Of a stretch of 64,000 bases of DNA, positions 52,595 to 62,200 are shown piece after piece. A program made the translations under genes and the position numbers. Location of the stretch: NCBI RefSeq assembly GCF_002237595.1, contig NZ_CP022529.1:1860001-1924000 (forward strand). Direction: 5' to 3'. How positions within the stretch are numbered: position 1 is the stretch's first letter; each line of letters starts with the position of its first letter. Below the pieces are notes generated by a model that made no database searches, was not told where the DNA came from, and saw nothing but the letters and a program-made list of their open reading frames with translations. Source of the DNA: Labrenzia sp. VG12 (GTDB taxonomy: Bacteria > Pseudomonadota > Alphaproteobacteria > Rhizobiales > Stappiaceae).

Positions 52595-53983
52595 ATGAGT
52601 TCCATCGACAAGGTCCTGGCACGCATCGATGCCAATCTCGACCAGAGCCTTGAGCGTCTGTTTGACCTTCTCAAGATCAAGAGCATTTCCACCGATCCCG
52701 AGTTCAAGGCCCCCTGCCGCGAAGCCGCCGAATGGCTCGCGAAGGAGCTGACTGACATCGGTATCGAGGCGTCCGTGCGCGACACCGCCGGCCACCCGAT
52801 GGTCGTCGGACATCGCAAGTCCGGCAAGCCTGGCCCGCACGTGCTCTTCTATGGCCATTATGACGTGCAGCCGGTGGATCCGCTGGAACTCTGGAACCGC
52901 GATCCTTTCGACCCGATCATCGAAACGCGGGAAGACGGCAGCAAGATCATCGTTGCGCGCGGATCGTCCGACGACAAGGGCCAGCTGATGACCTTTGTCG
53001 AGGCCGCCCGGGCCTATATCGAGGAAACCGGCGACCTGCCGGTCGATGTCTCGATCCTGTTCGAGGGCGAAGAGGAAAGCGGCTCGCCATCACTGCATCC
53101 GTTCCTGGAGGCCAACAAGGACGAACTCTCCTGTGACCTCGCCATGGTCTGTGACACCGGCATGTGGGATGCCAAGACACCCGCCATCTCGGTGATGCTG
53201 CGTGGCATGGTTGGCGACGAGATCATCGTCAAGGCCGCCAGCCGGGATCTGCATTCGGGCATGTATGGCGGCTCGGCCCAGAACCCGAACCACATCGTCG
53301 CCAACATCATTGCCGGCCTGCACGACGAAAACGGCAAGATCACCCTGCCCGGCTTTTATGATGGTGTCATCGAGATGCCGGACGACGTCAAGGCGATGTG
53401 GGACACGCTCGGCTTTTCGGTCGAGGAGTTCCTCGGAGATGTCGGCCTGAAATACCCGCGCGGCGAAAACGACCGCACGCCGCTGGAGCATATCTGGACC
53501 CGGCCGACCGTCGAAGTGAACGGCATGTGGGGCGGCTATCAGGGGGCCGGTTCCAAGACCGTGATCCCGGCGGAAGCCCATGCCAAGTTCACCTTCCGCC
53601 TTGTCGGCGACCAGGATCCGGACAAGATCCAGGAAGCCTTCCGCGCCTATGTGCGCTCCAAGATCCCGGCCGATTGCAGTGTCGAATTCATCGCCAAGGA
53701 AGGCAGCCCGGCGCTGCGGCTCGATTTTTCAATGCCGGTCCTGGAAAAAGGCAAGAAGGCCCTACAGGACGAATGGGAAACCGATGCGGCCCTGATCGGC
53801 ATGGGCGGTTCCATTCCGATTGTCGGCGACTTCAAGCGCATGCTGGGCATGGATTCACTGCTGATCGGCTTTGGATTGGAAGACGACCAGATCCATTCGC
53901 CGAATGAGAAATACAACCTGACCAGCTTCCACAAGGGCATTCGCTCCTGGGCGCGGGTCCTGAAGGAACTGGCCGAGGGCTGA
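52595..53983 (+). CDS. M20-family dipeptidase
   Basis: A 462-residue metallopeptidase (M20/M25/M40) for short peptides. Metal ligands are in YGHYDVQPVD (His), SSDDKGQLM (Asp), FEGEEESGSP (Glu pair), CDTGMWD (Asp), and NLTSFHKGIRSW (His). The inserted dimerisation domain is also seen (about residues 215-390). No signal peptide is visible, so it is cytoplasmic. Confidence 0.94.
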   Translation: MSSIDKVLARIDANLDQSLERLFDLLKIKSISTDPEFKAPCREAAEWLAKELTDIGIEASVRDTAGHPMVVGHRKSGKPGPHVLFYGHYDVQPVDPLELWNRDPFDPIIETREDGSKIIVARGSSDDKGQLMTFVEAARAYIEETGDLPVDVSILFEGEEESGSPSLHPFLEANKDELSCDLAMVCDTGMWDAKTPAISVMLRGMVGDEIIVKAASRDLHSGMYGGSAQNPNHIVANIIAGLHDENGKITLPGFYDGVIEMPDDVKAMWDTLGFSVEEFLGDVGLKYPRGENDRTPLEHIWTRPTVEVNGMWGGYQGAGSKTVIPAEAHAKFTFRLVGDQDPDKIQEAFRAYVRSKIPADCSVEFIAKEGSPALRLDFSMPVLEKGKKALQDEWETDAALIGMGGSIPIVGDFKRMLGMDSLLIGFGLEDDQIHSPNEKYNLTSFHKGIRSWARVLKELAEG

Positions 53984-54039
53984 TCCTCAGGCGGTGCGCG
54001 GGTCTGCCGCGCGCCAGGCCCGTTCGACGGAGATCAGAT

Positions 54040-54621
54040 ATGAAAGCCATTTGCGTCTTTTGCGGCTCGAGCTACGGCACACGCGACAGCTATGCCGAGG
54101 CAGCACGCACCACCGGACGGGCCATTGCCGACAGCGGCTACGCACTTGTCTATGGCGGCGCCAGGGTCGGCCTGATGGGAACGGTCGCGGATGCGGCGCT
54201 GGAAGCCGGTGGCAAGGTCATCGGTGTCCTGCCGCGCGCGCTTCAGGACAAGGAAATCGGTCACGAGGGACTGACCGAACTTCACCTCGTCGGGTCCATG
54301 CACGAACGCAAGGCGATGATGGCCGACCTGTCCGATGCCTTCATTGCGCTGCCCGGCGGCGTCGGCACGCTGGAAGAGATTTTCGAGGTCTGGACCTGGG
54401 GCCAGCTTGGCTACCACCAGAAACCCTGCGGGTTTCTCAATATCGACGGCTACTACGATCACCTGATCCGGTTTCTTGATCACCAGACCGACGAGGGCTT
54501 CACCAAGAAGGTGATGCGCGACATGGCCCAGATTGCGGAGACGCCGGAAGACATGCTCGACCTGTTCAGGGCTTATGAGCCGCCTTCTGCTCCCAAATGG
54601 ATCAAGCGCGACGAAACCTGA
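54040..54621 (+). CDS. LOG-family protein (TIGR00730), cytokinin-type phosphoribohydrolase
   Basis: A 193-residue Rossmann-fold protein with the LOG signature PGGVGTLEE at residues 105-113 and VYGGARVGLMGTVADAAL in the first half. Family members release free bases from nucleoside 5'-monophosphates (cytokinin activation in plants and associated bacteria), although many bacterial members act on other nucleotides. Confidence 0.93.
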   Translation: MKAICVFCGSSYGTRDSYAEAARTTGRAIADSGYALVYGGARVGLMGTVADAALEAGGKVIGVLPRALQDKEIGHEGLTELHLVGSMHERKAMMADLSDAFIALPGGVGTLEEIFEVWTWGQLGYHQKPCGFLNIDGYYDHLIRFLDHQTDEGFTKKVMRDMAQIAETPEDMLDLFRAYEPPSAPKWIKRDET

Positions 54622-54772
54622 GCAATCTCCTGCCAACCCCTGAAAGCCCCTACGGCACTTGTCAGGAACTTTCCACAGGGGTCTAAAGTCGCCTTTGCAA
54701 ACAGGACGTTACTTGGTAAATCCCTCGTGGCTCGCGGAAAGCGAAGCAACGTCCACATGTCCGAGTATCGTT

Positions 54773-55363
54773 ATGCGTCTGAGTGCCCTTGGTATTGCGT
54801 CTGTTCTTGCCGTCACAGCTGCGGCCTGTACACCGACCGGAGAGCTCGACGGTACGTCCAGCAGACTGGTGCGCACCTCGAACGAAACGCTGGTTCAGAT
54901 TACCGAAGACCGGATCGGCGGCATCAACAGCGAAACGACTTACGGCCAGAAGGCGATCGAGGCCGCCCTGCCCGGCTTTACCACCGAGGGCATCCAGACC
55001 GCTGTAGAAAACAACACCGAGTGGGCGCTGGCCGCCTTCAACAGCGACGGCTTCCAGGTGCTGCAGGTGTTCAAGGGCCAGAACGGCAAGGTTCGCACCG
55101 TTCATGGCGTGACCCACCATCTGCAAGGCCCGAACGGTGAACGCATCGGCATGACCTTCTCGGAAATCGGAACGTCGCGCGCCGACTGCCGGGTGGGCAA
55201 GAACCTCTGGCGCGGCATGGCGATCTGCCAGTCGACCGGCCACCCGAATGTTGAACTGGTCTACGCCATCCCGGGCTACCAGGGCCCGTTCGACCGCCTG
55301 CCGGCAGAAAACGACCTGTTTGACGCCGAACTGCAGCGGATTCTCTGGACGCCGAAAAGCTGA
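54773..55363 (+). CDS. Secreted protein of unknown function
   Basis: A 196-residue protein with a signal peptide (MRLSALGIASVLAVTAAACT). The AAAC sequence is not a canonical lipobox, so it may be a soluble secreted protein rather than a lipoprotein. The mature part has no recognisable domain. An in-frame ATG 114 bases upstream gives a long extension without signal; the one at 54773 is preferred. Confidence 0.75.
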   Translation: MRLSALGIASVLAVTAAACTPTGELDGTSSRLVRTSNETLVQITEDRIGGINSETTYGQKAIEAALPGFTTEGIQTAVENNTEWALAAFNSDGFQVLQVFKGQNGKVRTVHGVTHHLQGPNGERIGMTFSEIGTSRADCRVGKNLWRGMAICQSTGHPNVELVYAIPGYQGPFDRLPAENDLFDAELQRILWTPKS

Positions 55364-55584
55364 TTCGCCGAGCCTGAAGGGCCCCCAAAAAAATAACAGC
55401 CTATCCTGAGGAAGCGCCTAGCGCTGTCTCCAAGGATCTGTAACGCATCCGGGAACAACAATTGTTCCAGTCTTCAAGACGCCGCTGACACGCCTCCTCA
55501 GGATGAACTCCTTTGGTGCGGCAGTTCACCCCGGACGGGCGTTGGACCAGGAAATCTCGAGAGGCTGGTTCTCATCCAACCGCT

Positions 55585-56622
55585 TCAGACATGCGCCTTT
55601 GAGCGCACCATCACGTCCCCAACCGGCCGCCAGACGTTGCGCATCTTCAGCGTTTTATCAGCGATATCGGCGAGATCCATAAGCACTGGCATGCCCCGGT
55701 CTTTCAAGAATGGCAGGGATTTGAAATCACCGCCTGTCCAGGGAAGGAACGGGTTGCGGCGCATATGCCAGTGGATCTCGGAACGGATGGTCGGCTTGTC
55801 GGAGGGCGTGCGGCCATGAAAGGCGAACGTATCGGCCACCACAAGGGTGTTTTCCGGTACCGCCATCTTGACCGGCTGAGGCAGACCGAGCGAGGCCAGC
55901 TCGTCAGTGCGAATGCGGAAGGACCCGCTGGCGTGATGCGAGCGCGGGTCTCTTGCAGCCGTCAGGGAACATTCGTATTCCCATTCCAGCCGCTCCTTGG
56001 TGAGCTTGTGCGAGCCCGGCACGAAAAAGAAGGGCCCCTCGTCCTCTGCCACATCCTGCAGAAACAGCCAGGCCTTGGAGGTTGCGTGGAATGTGTCTGC
56101 ATGGGCATCCGACTGCGGATCCTTCTTCTTCACCTTTTGCGGTTCGACAAGGACGGTCTGGAGGAAGTTGAGCGGCTGACCGCCCTGCGACGCCGCGTAT
56201 CGAAGCATGTTGATCGCGCGTGAATCCCTTACGGCCTGTGCAATCGCCGGGTTCTTGCCAAGGACCCGGGGTGGCAGGAGGGTCATGCGCGTCACGGCCT
56301 GGCCCTGGCGCATTTCCCGCGTCGGGAAAGGTTGATTGAACACCTCTTCCTTCAGCTGGGCAAACACCTCGTCCGGCAGGAAATCCCTGACCAGAAAGTA
56401 GCCGTTCTCGTCAAAAAACGCACGCTGCTCCGGATCGACCAGCCGGGCCAGCCGGACCCGCCTGGAGGCCGCGAGGCTCGCGGCAAGAGCGACTCGTTTT
56501 TTATGAAGTCCCCAACTGTTGAGCTTTTCGCTGCCCAGAAGAGGGTTCTTGCGCGGCGACTTGTCGGTTCCGGCAAGACCCAGAACCCAGAACGGGGCTT
56601 TCAGATAAGACAGGGGTGTCAT
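55585..56622 (-). CDS. Phytanoyl-CoA dioxygenase (PhyH) family protein
   Basis: A 345-residue Fe(II)/2-oxoglutarate-dependent oxygenase. The metal motif HxD is in SDAHADTFHATS, and the distal histidine and 2-oxoglutarate-binding Arg are plausible in DTFAFHGRTPSDKPTIRSE. The specific substrate is unknown. It is divergent from meaB. Confidence 0.85.
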   Translation of the reverse strand: MTPLSYLKAPFWVLGLAGTDKSPRKNPLLGSEKLNSWGLHKKRVALAASLAASRRVRLARLVDPEQRAFFDENGYFLVRDFLPDEVFAQLKEEVFNQPFPTREMRQGQAVTRMTLLPPRVLGKNPAIAQAVRDSRAINMLRYAASQGGQPLNFLQTVLVEPQKVKKKDPQSDAHADTFHATSKAWLFLQDVAEDEGPFFFVPGSHKLTKERLEWEYECSLTAARDPRSHHASGSFRIRTDELASLGLPQPVKMAVPENTLVVADTFAFHGRTPSDKPTIRSEIHWHMRRNPFLPWTGGDFKSLPFLKDRGMPVLMDLADIADKTLKMRNVWRPVGDVMVRSKAHV

Positions 56623-56810
56623 GCTGCACCAAGATGGAAACGGTTCTTCTCAATCGGGCGTATCTAACACGGATTTTGACCTCAACTTCAATCCTTGAAC
56701 CTTACCTTGAGCGTGGCATGGGTCAAAAAGTCATGGACTGTTGCCCTGCCGTCCGCCTTCGCCCTTTGGGGACCGTGACCTTTGCCGCAACCTGCGCTAA
56801 AGCCATAGAA

Positions 56811-57809
56811 ATGAACGCTCGACCGAACGCCATTGACCCGGCCCGCCTTGCAGAAGACCTGCGCATCGGAAAGCGCGCGGCGCTTGCGCGCGCAATCACG
56901 CTGGTCGAATCGAAAAAGGCGGAGCACCGCCTGATTGCGCAGCGACTGATCCAGGATCTGCTGCCGCTGACCGGCAAGGCGCTGCGTGTCGGCATCACCG
57001 GCGTGCCGGGGGTCGGAAAATCAACGACGATCGACACGCTGGGGTCCAATTTGACGGCGGCCGGTCACAAGGTCGCCGTGCTCGCGGTCGACCCCTCCTC
57101 CACCCGCACAGGCGGCTCGATTCTCGGCGACAAGACCCGCATGGCACGCCTGGCTGTCGACCGGGATGCCTTCATCCGTCCTTCTCCGTCCGCCGGAACC
57201 CTTGGCGGCGTCGCCGCAAAAACCCGCGAAACCATGTTGCTGTGCGAGGCGGCGGGCTTTGATGTGATCCTGGTGGAAACCGTGGGCATCGGCCAGTCAG
57301 AGACAACCGTTGCCGACATGGTCGACTTCTTCCTGGTCCTGATGCTGCCCGGCGCCGGAGACGAATTACAGGGCATCAAGAAGGGGGTTCTGGAAATCGC
57401 CGACATGATTGCCGTCAACAAGGCCGATGGCGACGGCGCCACGCGGGCACGCTCGGCAGCCTCCGACTACCGGGCAGCGCTGCATATTCTGGCGCCCAAG
57501 TCCCCCAATTGGACCCCGCCCGTCATCACCATCTCAGGCCTTGCCAATGAAGGTCTTGACCAGCTCTGGCAGCAGATCGGCATCTACCGCGAACGCATGG
57601 AAGCAAGCGGCGAATGGGCCGACAAGCGCAGCCGCCAGCAGGTTGCCTGGATGTGGGACATGTTGCAGCAGCGCATGATGGAAGCCCTGAGAACCAACAA
57701 GCGCACCGGCGAACGCTTGATCACGCTGGAAACTGAAGTGCGCGAGGGCACGACAGCTGTTTCCCTGGCCGTTGACGAACTTGCAGACCTGATGGGATTG
57801 AATGAATGA
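56811..57809 (+). CDS. meaB: Methylmalonyl-CoA mutase-associated GTPase MeaB
   Basis: A 332-residue G3E GTPase that protects the mutase and controls B12 loading. Walker A GVPGVGKST (residues 64-72), the VDPSS Mg2+ region and the NKAD specificity motif are visible, with LVETVGIGQSETTVADM for switch III. The ATG at 56811 gives a usual family length; an upstream frame exists without homology. It overlaps pcp by four bases. The mutase it serves is at 43-47.5 kb. Confidence 0.95.
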   Translation: MNARPNAIDPARLAEDLRIGKRAALARAITLVESKKAEHRLIAQRLIQDLLPLTGKALRVGITGVPGVGKSTTIDTLGSNLTAAGHKVAVLAVDPSSTRTGGSILGDKTRMARLAVDRDAFIRPSPSAGTLGGVAAKTRETMLLCEAAGFDVILVETVGIGQSETTVADMVDFFLVLMLPGAGDELQGIKKGVLEIADMIAVNKADGDGATRARSAASDYRAALHILAPKSPNWTPPVITISGLANEGLDQLWQQIGIYRERMEASGEWADKRSRQQVAWMWDMLQQRMMEALRTNKRTGERLITLETEVREGTTAVSLAVDELADLMGLNE

Positions 57810-58417
57810 GTGAAGCTGTTCCCAAGACAATTCTGGTCACCGGCTTTTCGCCCTTTCCGGGAGCCCCCGTCAATCCGACACAGCACCTGATGCAGTCCCT
57901 GCCCGACCGGATGGCCGCGCCGCGGCAAGGCATTGGTTTCTCATTTCATGTCCTGCCGACGACCTGGACCGGACGGCAGGACGTGACGGAAAAGCTCCGC
58001 CAGGACATCAAGCCGGTCGCGATTGTCCATTTCGGTGTCGACGGAACCCGTCCCGAAATCAATATTGAGACCCGTGCGGTGAACAAGACCGACCAGGTGC
58101 GCCCGGATGCAGCTGGAAAGCTGCCGGACAAACCGGAGCTGTCTGCTGGAGCCGAACAGGCTCGTGCCTCGACCCTGCCTGCAGAACCGCTTCGCGCTGC
58201 AGCCTGTCTGGCAGACGCCCCCGCTGTGTTGTCGGACGATGCGGGCACCTATCTGTGCAATGCCACGCTCTGGGATTCCATCGGCTCCGGCATTCCGAGC
58301 ATTTTCGTGCATGTGCCTGCCCTCCCGGACGGCCCTGACGATCCTCGGCCGGCCTTTTCAAAAGTGGAAGATGCTGCCGTAAAGATCCTCGAGGAAGTCG
58401 CCCGCCAGATTACCTGA
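57806..58417 (+). CDS. pcp: Pyroglutamyl-peptidase I
   Basis: A 203-residue C15 cysteine peptidase that removes N-terminal pyroglutamate. The likely triad residues are Glu88 (INIETRAVN), Cys151 (DAGTYLCNATL) and His169 (FVHVPALP). The N-terminal VTGFSPFPGAPVNPTQ block is intact. Translated with meaB through a four-base overlap. Confidence 0.88.
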   Translation: MSEAVPKTILVTGFSPFPGAPVNPTQHLMQSLPDRMAAPRQGIGFSFHVLPTTWTGRQDVTEKLRQDIKPVAIVHFGVDGTRPEINIETRAVNKTDQVRPDAAGKLPDKPELSAGAEQARASTLPAEPLRAAACLADAPAVLSDDAGTYLCNATLWDSIGSGIPSIFVHVPALPDGPDDPRPAFSKVEDAAVKILEEVARQIT

Positions 58418-58589
58418 GAAACCCGGCCGGCAAACAGACCTTCGCGACCAGCCTGGCAATTGATCCAGTGTGGCTTCTGTCGCTGGTCAGCGGCACACCC
58501 TCATCGCCAGTTTCCTGTGTGAGCGCTTGGCGGGAGCAATTCGGTTTTCCCAGCCGTTCTGGTCGTGCGATCCCAACATGAGTTTGATC

Positions 58590-58637
58590 TTGACCCGCTT
58601 CATAAGATATCCCTAATATAAGAAATGCCTTATGAAG
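58590..58637 (+). promoter_or_regulatory. arsR promoter/operator, probable leaderless start
   Basis: TTGACC (58590-58595), an 18-base spacer and TAATAT (58614-58619) form a sigma-70-type promoter. The arsR ATG at 58625 is only about six bases beyond, so the mRNA probably starts at or near the ATG, with no ribosome site. The inverted repeat CTTCATAAG (58598-58606) / CTTATGAAG (58629-58637) flanks the -10, fitting an ArsR-type operator. Confidence 0.65.
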
Positions 58638-58927
58638 AGCAGTTTTCCGCATTGGCGCATCCACTGCGTCAGAAGATCCTGGACGCCCTGCATGACGCGC
58701 CCTTGACGGTTCGAGACCTGACGGACCGGTTCGACACCTCGCAGCCGGTGATGTCACAGCATCTGAAAGTGTTGCGAGACGCGGGCCTGGTCGCTGCCAC
58801 GCCGCAGGGCGCCAGCAGGCTTTATCATATTCAGGAACGCCAGCTGAACGCGTTACGCCGCTTTCTCCAGGAGCACTGGCAGAATTCCTTGAAGAAACTT
58901 GGAAAGGAACCGTCCAGCGATGCTTGA
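58625..58927 (+). CDS. ArsR-family regulator
   Basis: A 100-residue winged-HTH repressor: LAHPLRQKILDALHDAPLTV then VRDLTDRFDTSQPVMSQHLK. No metal-binding Cys motif is seen, so it may sense something other than metal. It overlaps the SRPBCC gene by eight bases. Pairs of ArsR and SRPBCC (AHSA1) genes are common. Confidence 0.93.
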   Translation: MPYEEQFSALAHPLRQKILDALHDAPLTVRDLTDRFDTSQPVMSQHLKVLRDAGLVAATPQGASRLYHIQERQLNALRRFLQEHWQNSLKKLGKEPSSDA

Positions 58928-59381
58928 TCCAGTCATTGTGGAGACCACCGTGGAAGCGCCGCAGGATGCCGCATTTGAGGCATTCGTTGGCAAGATTGGA
59001 GAATGGTGGCCGATGGACCCCTTTTCGATGTCGAGAGGCATCGTGTCCATGGAGCCGGTACCAGGGGGCCAGATCATCGAAATCTCTCCGGACGGAGAGC
59101 GGTTTGTGTGGGGCCATGTCACGGACATAGAAAGACCGCAGCGGATCGAACTGGCGTGGTATGTCGGCCGCACCGTCGAAGCTGCCACGAAGATTTCGGT
59201 TTCCTTTGAACCGAATGGGGATGACACCACAAGCATACGTCTTGTGCATTCAGGCTGGGAGGCGCTTGCCGACGAGGCGGCCCAGATCCGCGAGCGCTAT
59301 TCTGGGGGCTGGTGCCAGGTCCTGCAGATCCACTTCGCCGAGTTCACCTCAAAGGCACCGCAGGGCTCGAATCATGCCTGA
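58920..59381 (+). CDS. SRPBCC/AHSA1-domain protein
   Basis: A 153-residue START-like protein with VETTVEAPQDAAFEAFVGKI near the N-terminus and SIRLVHSGWEALADEAAQIR near the C-terminus. The fold binds hydrophobic ligands. It is overlapped by arsR, which probably controls both. The ligand is unknown. Confidence 0.88.
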   Translation: MLDPVIVETTVEAPQDAAFEAFVGKIGEWWPMDPFSMSRGIVSMEPVPGGQIIEISPDGERFVWGHVTDIERPQRIELAWYVGRTVEAATKISVSFEPNGDDTTSIRLVHSGWEALADEAAQIRERYSGGWCQVLQIHFAEFTSKAPQGSNHA

Positions 59382-59411
59382 TCTATCCATTCTGCGGCGA
59401 CTACCAGCCGC

Positions 59412-59993
59412 TCACGCTGCATCTGGTTCCAGCAGCCGCTCTACCTGACCGATGCAGTCGGCTGCCATGTCGGCCGACAGGCCCGCACGCCCGAGAACAC
59501 GCAGGCCGAAATAGGCCGACAGGATGCCACGGGCGGTGGCTTGGGCCGTTTTGATGTCCCAGCCGTCGTCCAGCAGCGCACGCTGAAAGGCCCCTTCCAG
59601 ACGGCGCGTCATGGCCTGCAACCTGGCCTCGGCTTCGCCGCCCCCGGCCTTGTCGATCATGGCGTTGCACAGGAAACAGCCAAGCCGGTCGCCATCGCGC
59701 TGGACCGCCTCGGAAATCCGGCCGAACAGGCCCAGAATGCGGTCACGCCCGGTGCCTTGCCTGGCGTCCGATAAAAAAGCAACCGTGCCGCTGACAACCT
59801 TGTCATTGTAGCGGTCCAGGGCCGCCAGATAGATGGACTGCTTGTCCTGGAAGGCCTTGTAGAACGAGCCCTTGGTGATCTCCATCGCCGACAGAAGTTC
59901 GGCCAGCGACGCTTCCTCGTAGCCGACATCCCAGAAGAGGGCCATTGCCCGGTCCATGGCGATCTCAGGATCGAACTCACGCGGTCTGGCCAT
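59412..59993 (-). CDS. TetR-family regulator
   Basis: A 193-residue repressor: N-terminal HTH (about residues 25-55; EEASLAELLSAMEITKGSFY) and a C-terminal ligand domain. It is divergent from the YHS gene, with two similar near-palindromic sites between. It probably represses itself and the YHS gene. Confidence 0.92.
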   Translation of the reverse strand: MARPREFDPEIAMDRAMALFWDVGYEEASLAELLSAMEITKGSFYKAFQDKQSIYLAALDRYNDKVVSGTVAFLSDARQGTGRDRILGLFGRISEAVQRDGDRLGCFLCNAMIDKAGGGEAEARLQAMTRRLEGAFQRALLDDGWDIKTAQATARGILSAYFGLRVLGRAGLSADMAADCIGQVERLLEPDAA

Positions 59994-60053
59994 GTATTTC
60001 CATCCTTGGCTGTATCACGATCTCTTCACCGACATCTCACGCGCTTGTGTTTT

Positions 60054-60131
60054 GTACCAATCGGTTCCTAACTCTATGTCTAACACACCGGTTGAACGCG
60101 GCTCTGCACCCAATTAGGAACCAAATGGTAC
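60054..60131. promoter_or_regulatory. Two TetR-type operators in the TetR/YHS divergent region
   Basis: GTACCAATCGGTTCCTAA (60054-60071) and TTAGGAACCAAATGGTAC (60114-60131) are inverted copies of each other (15 of 18 bases). Each contains a near-palindrome (GTACC-N4-GGTTC; GGAACC-N4-GGTACC). Confidence 0.7.
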
Positions 60132-60198
60132 CGAAAAAAGGCAAGCAGCACAATCCGCAAACGGCCGGCCAGCTTCAACCCCTCGGGAGTGTCTAGAA

Positions 60199-60672
60199 AT
60201 GATTGCCAATCTGATCCGCGGCTCCGTTGCCGCCTTCGTTATTGTTGCCGGCCTTGTCTCCAGCGCGTTTGGCGCCGGCTTCGACGTCAATGCAACGGTG
60301 ACCGGTCTGGCCCTGCGTGGTGTCGACCCGGTTTCCTATTTCACCAACGGCGCACCGCAGGACGGCGACTTTGCCATCACCGCCGTCCACAATGGCGCGA
60401 CCTATCGCTTCGTATCGGAGGAAAACCGCGATCTCTTCAAGGAAAATCCGGACCAGTACCTGCCGCAGTATGGTGGTTTCTGCGCCTTCGGAACGGCCAT
60501 GGGCGTCAAGGTTGATGGAGACCCGGACCTCTGGAAGATCGTCGACGGCAAGCTCTACCTGAACCTGTCTGCAAGCATTCAGGAACGCTGGAACGGCGAC
60601 ATCCCGGGTTTCATCGATGCCGCTGACGGCAAGTGGGGCGACCTCAAGGACGCCGACCCGGCTGAACTCTGA
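60199..60672 (+). CDS. YHS-domain secreted protein
   Basis: A 157-residue protein with a signal peptide (residues 1-25, ending FGAGF) and a YHS domain (LRGVDPVSYF; YRFVSEENRDLFKENPDQYL; GGFCAFGTAMG with Cys95). Many YHS domains contact metals. The ribosome site is GGGAG. A terminator follows. Confidence 0.9.
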   Translation: MIANLIRGSVAAFVIVAGLVSSAFGAGFDVNATVTGLALRGVDPVSYFTNGAPQDGDFAITAVHNGATYRFVSEENRDLFKENPDQYLPQYGGFCAFGTAMGVKVDGDPDLWKIVDGKLYLNLSASIQERWNGDIPGFIDAADGKWGDLKDADPAEL

Positions 60673-60700
60673 TCCCCTGTGGCCCCATACGACCGAAAAG

Positions 60701-60732
60701 CCGGCCGGGTTCTTCCCGGCCGGTTTTCTTTT
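60701..60732 (+). terminator. Rho-independent terminator after the YHS gene
   Basis: Perfect 9-base stem CCGGCCGGG (60701-60709) / CCCGGCCGG (60715-60723), followed by TTTTCTTTT. Confidence 0.9.
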
Positions 60733-60829
60733 GAAAAGATGCAAGCAGTCGGCACGAGACTTGCGATTTCCGGACCAGACACCGAACCGCATCCCGAACC
60801 GGGACGCAAATTGAGCAAATGGCTGGCCG

Positions 60830-62200
60830 ATGACCCGTTTCGTACCGAATCTGAACCGACGCGCGTTTCTTGCCGGGACAGCATTGTGCCTTTCCGGGAC
60901 AGTTGCCCATGCCCAGATGAAGGTTGCCGATCTCCGAGGATCGATCGATTCGGAAGATCTCGGCCTGCTCCCGAATGCCGCCAACGACCAGACCGCTCAG
61001 TTCCAGAACGCCGTCAACCGCGCCGTGGAGCGCGGCCGCGCCCTGTTTCTGCCGGCCGGAACCTACCCGGTTGCAAATCTGCGGCTGCCGTCGGGCACCC
61101 TGATCGTCGGCGTTCCGGGCCGAACCCGTCTCGTCTATCAGGGGGGTGGTGGGCAGCTCATCCGCGCCGAAGGTGTCTCCAACATCGGCCTGACCGGCAT
61201 TACCTTTGACGGTGCCAACCGGTCGATCGGCGACTTCACCGAAGGCCTGCTGCATTTTATCGGCTGCCGGAACGTGACGCTCGACAATTGCGAGATTGCC
61301 GGTTCCACCAAGATGGGCTTGTTGCTTGACCGTTGCTCCGGACGTGTCGAGAACTGCCGCATCTCCGGCGCTGCCGAGGCCGGTCTGCGCTCCAACGAGG
61401 CAACCGGGCTCGCGATTGTCGGCAACACGGTGACCGATTGTGCCAATGGCGGCATCTGGGTGCATCGCTGGCGCGAAGGCGAAGACGGCACCATTGTCTC
61501 GGGCAACCGCGTCGAACGCATCGGCGCCCGCTATGGCGGCACCGGCCAGTTCGGCAATGGCATCAATGTCTTCCGTGCCCATGGCGTGATGGTTTCCAAC
61601 AACCGCGTCGCCGATTGCGCCTTTTCCGCGATCCGCTCCAATGCAGGTTCCAATGTCCAGATCATCGGCAATTCATGCCTGCGCTCTGGCGAGACAGCCA
61701 TCTATTCGGAGTTCGGCTTCCAGGGCGCGGTCATTGCCAACAACATTGTCGACGGTGGCACGATCGGCATTTCGATCGCAAACTTCATGGACGGTGGCCG
61801 CATGGCCGTGTGTTCCGGCAATCTCATTCGCAACATCAAGAAAGACGGCCCCTATCCGCCCGAAGTGGCCGGTTTTGGCATCGGCATAGCGGTGGAAGCC
61901 GACACCACCCTGACCGGCAATGTGGTTGAAGGCGCTCCCAAATTCGGTCTGATGCTCGGCTGGGGCCCTTACATGCGCAATGTCGCCGCTTCGCAGAATG
62001 TCATTCGCGACTGCGGCACCGGCATTGCCGTGACCGTTGTCGACGGCGCCGGCGCGGCCGTTATCACGGGGAACATCGTTCAGGGCTCGAAGACAGGTGC
62101 CATCAACGGCTACCGATGGCTGGAAAAAGCCACCGGTGAGCTCAACAATGCCTCTGAATTTTCCAATCTGACCATTCACGGAAACCAGGTCGCAGCCTGA
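60830..62200 (+). CDS. TIGR03808-type Tat-exported beta-helix repeat protein
   Basis: A 456-residue protein with a twin-arginine signal (NRRAFLAGTA, residues 9-18; cleavage near AHAQM) and many right-handed beta-helix-type turns (NVTLDNCEI, RVENCRISG, GLAIVGNTV, NVQIIGNSC, VIANNIVDG). It is therefore exported folded. Family members (TIGR03808) are of unknown function and are restricted mainly to Rhizobiales-related bacteria. Confidence 0.92.
   Translation: MTRFVPNLNRRAFLAGTALCLSGTVAHAQMKVADLRGSIDSEDLGLLPNAANDQTAQFQNAVNRAVERGRALFLPAGTYPVANLRLPSGTLIVGVPGRTRLVYQGGGGQLIRAEGVSNIGLTGITFDGANRSIGDFTEGLLHFIGCRNVTLDNCEIAGSTKMGLLLDRCSGRVENCRISGAAEAGLRSNEATGLAIVGNTVTDCANGGIWVHRWREGEDGTIVSGNRVERIGARYGGTGQFGNGINVFRAHGVMVSNNRVADCAFSAIRSNAGSNVQIIGNSCLRSGETAIYSEFGFQGAVIANNIVDGGTIGISIANFMDGGRMAVCSGNLIRNIKKDGPYPPEVAGFGIGIAVEADTTLTGNVVEGAPKFGLMLGWGPYMRNVAASQNVIRDCGTGIAVTVVDGAGAAVITGNIVQGSKTGAINGYRWLEKATGELNNASEFSNLTIHGNQVAA

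Noticed and set aside
51295..52827. Long open frame opposite the CDF gene and the start of the M20 gene
   Set aside because: It spans two real genes, with a low-complexity translation and no motif.
58410..59249. Open frame on the minus strand across arsR/SRPBCC
   Set aside because: It runs opposite two well-formed small genes; no motif is seen.
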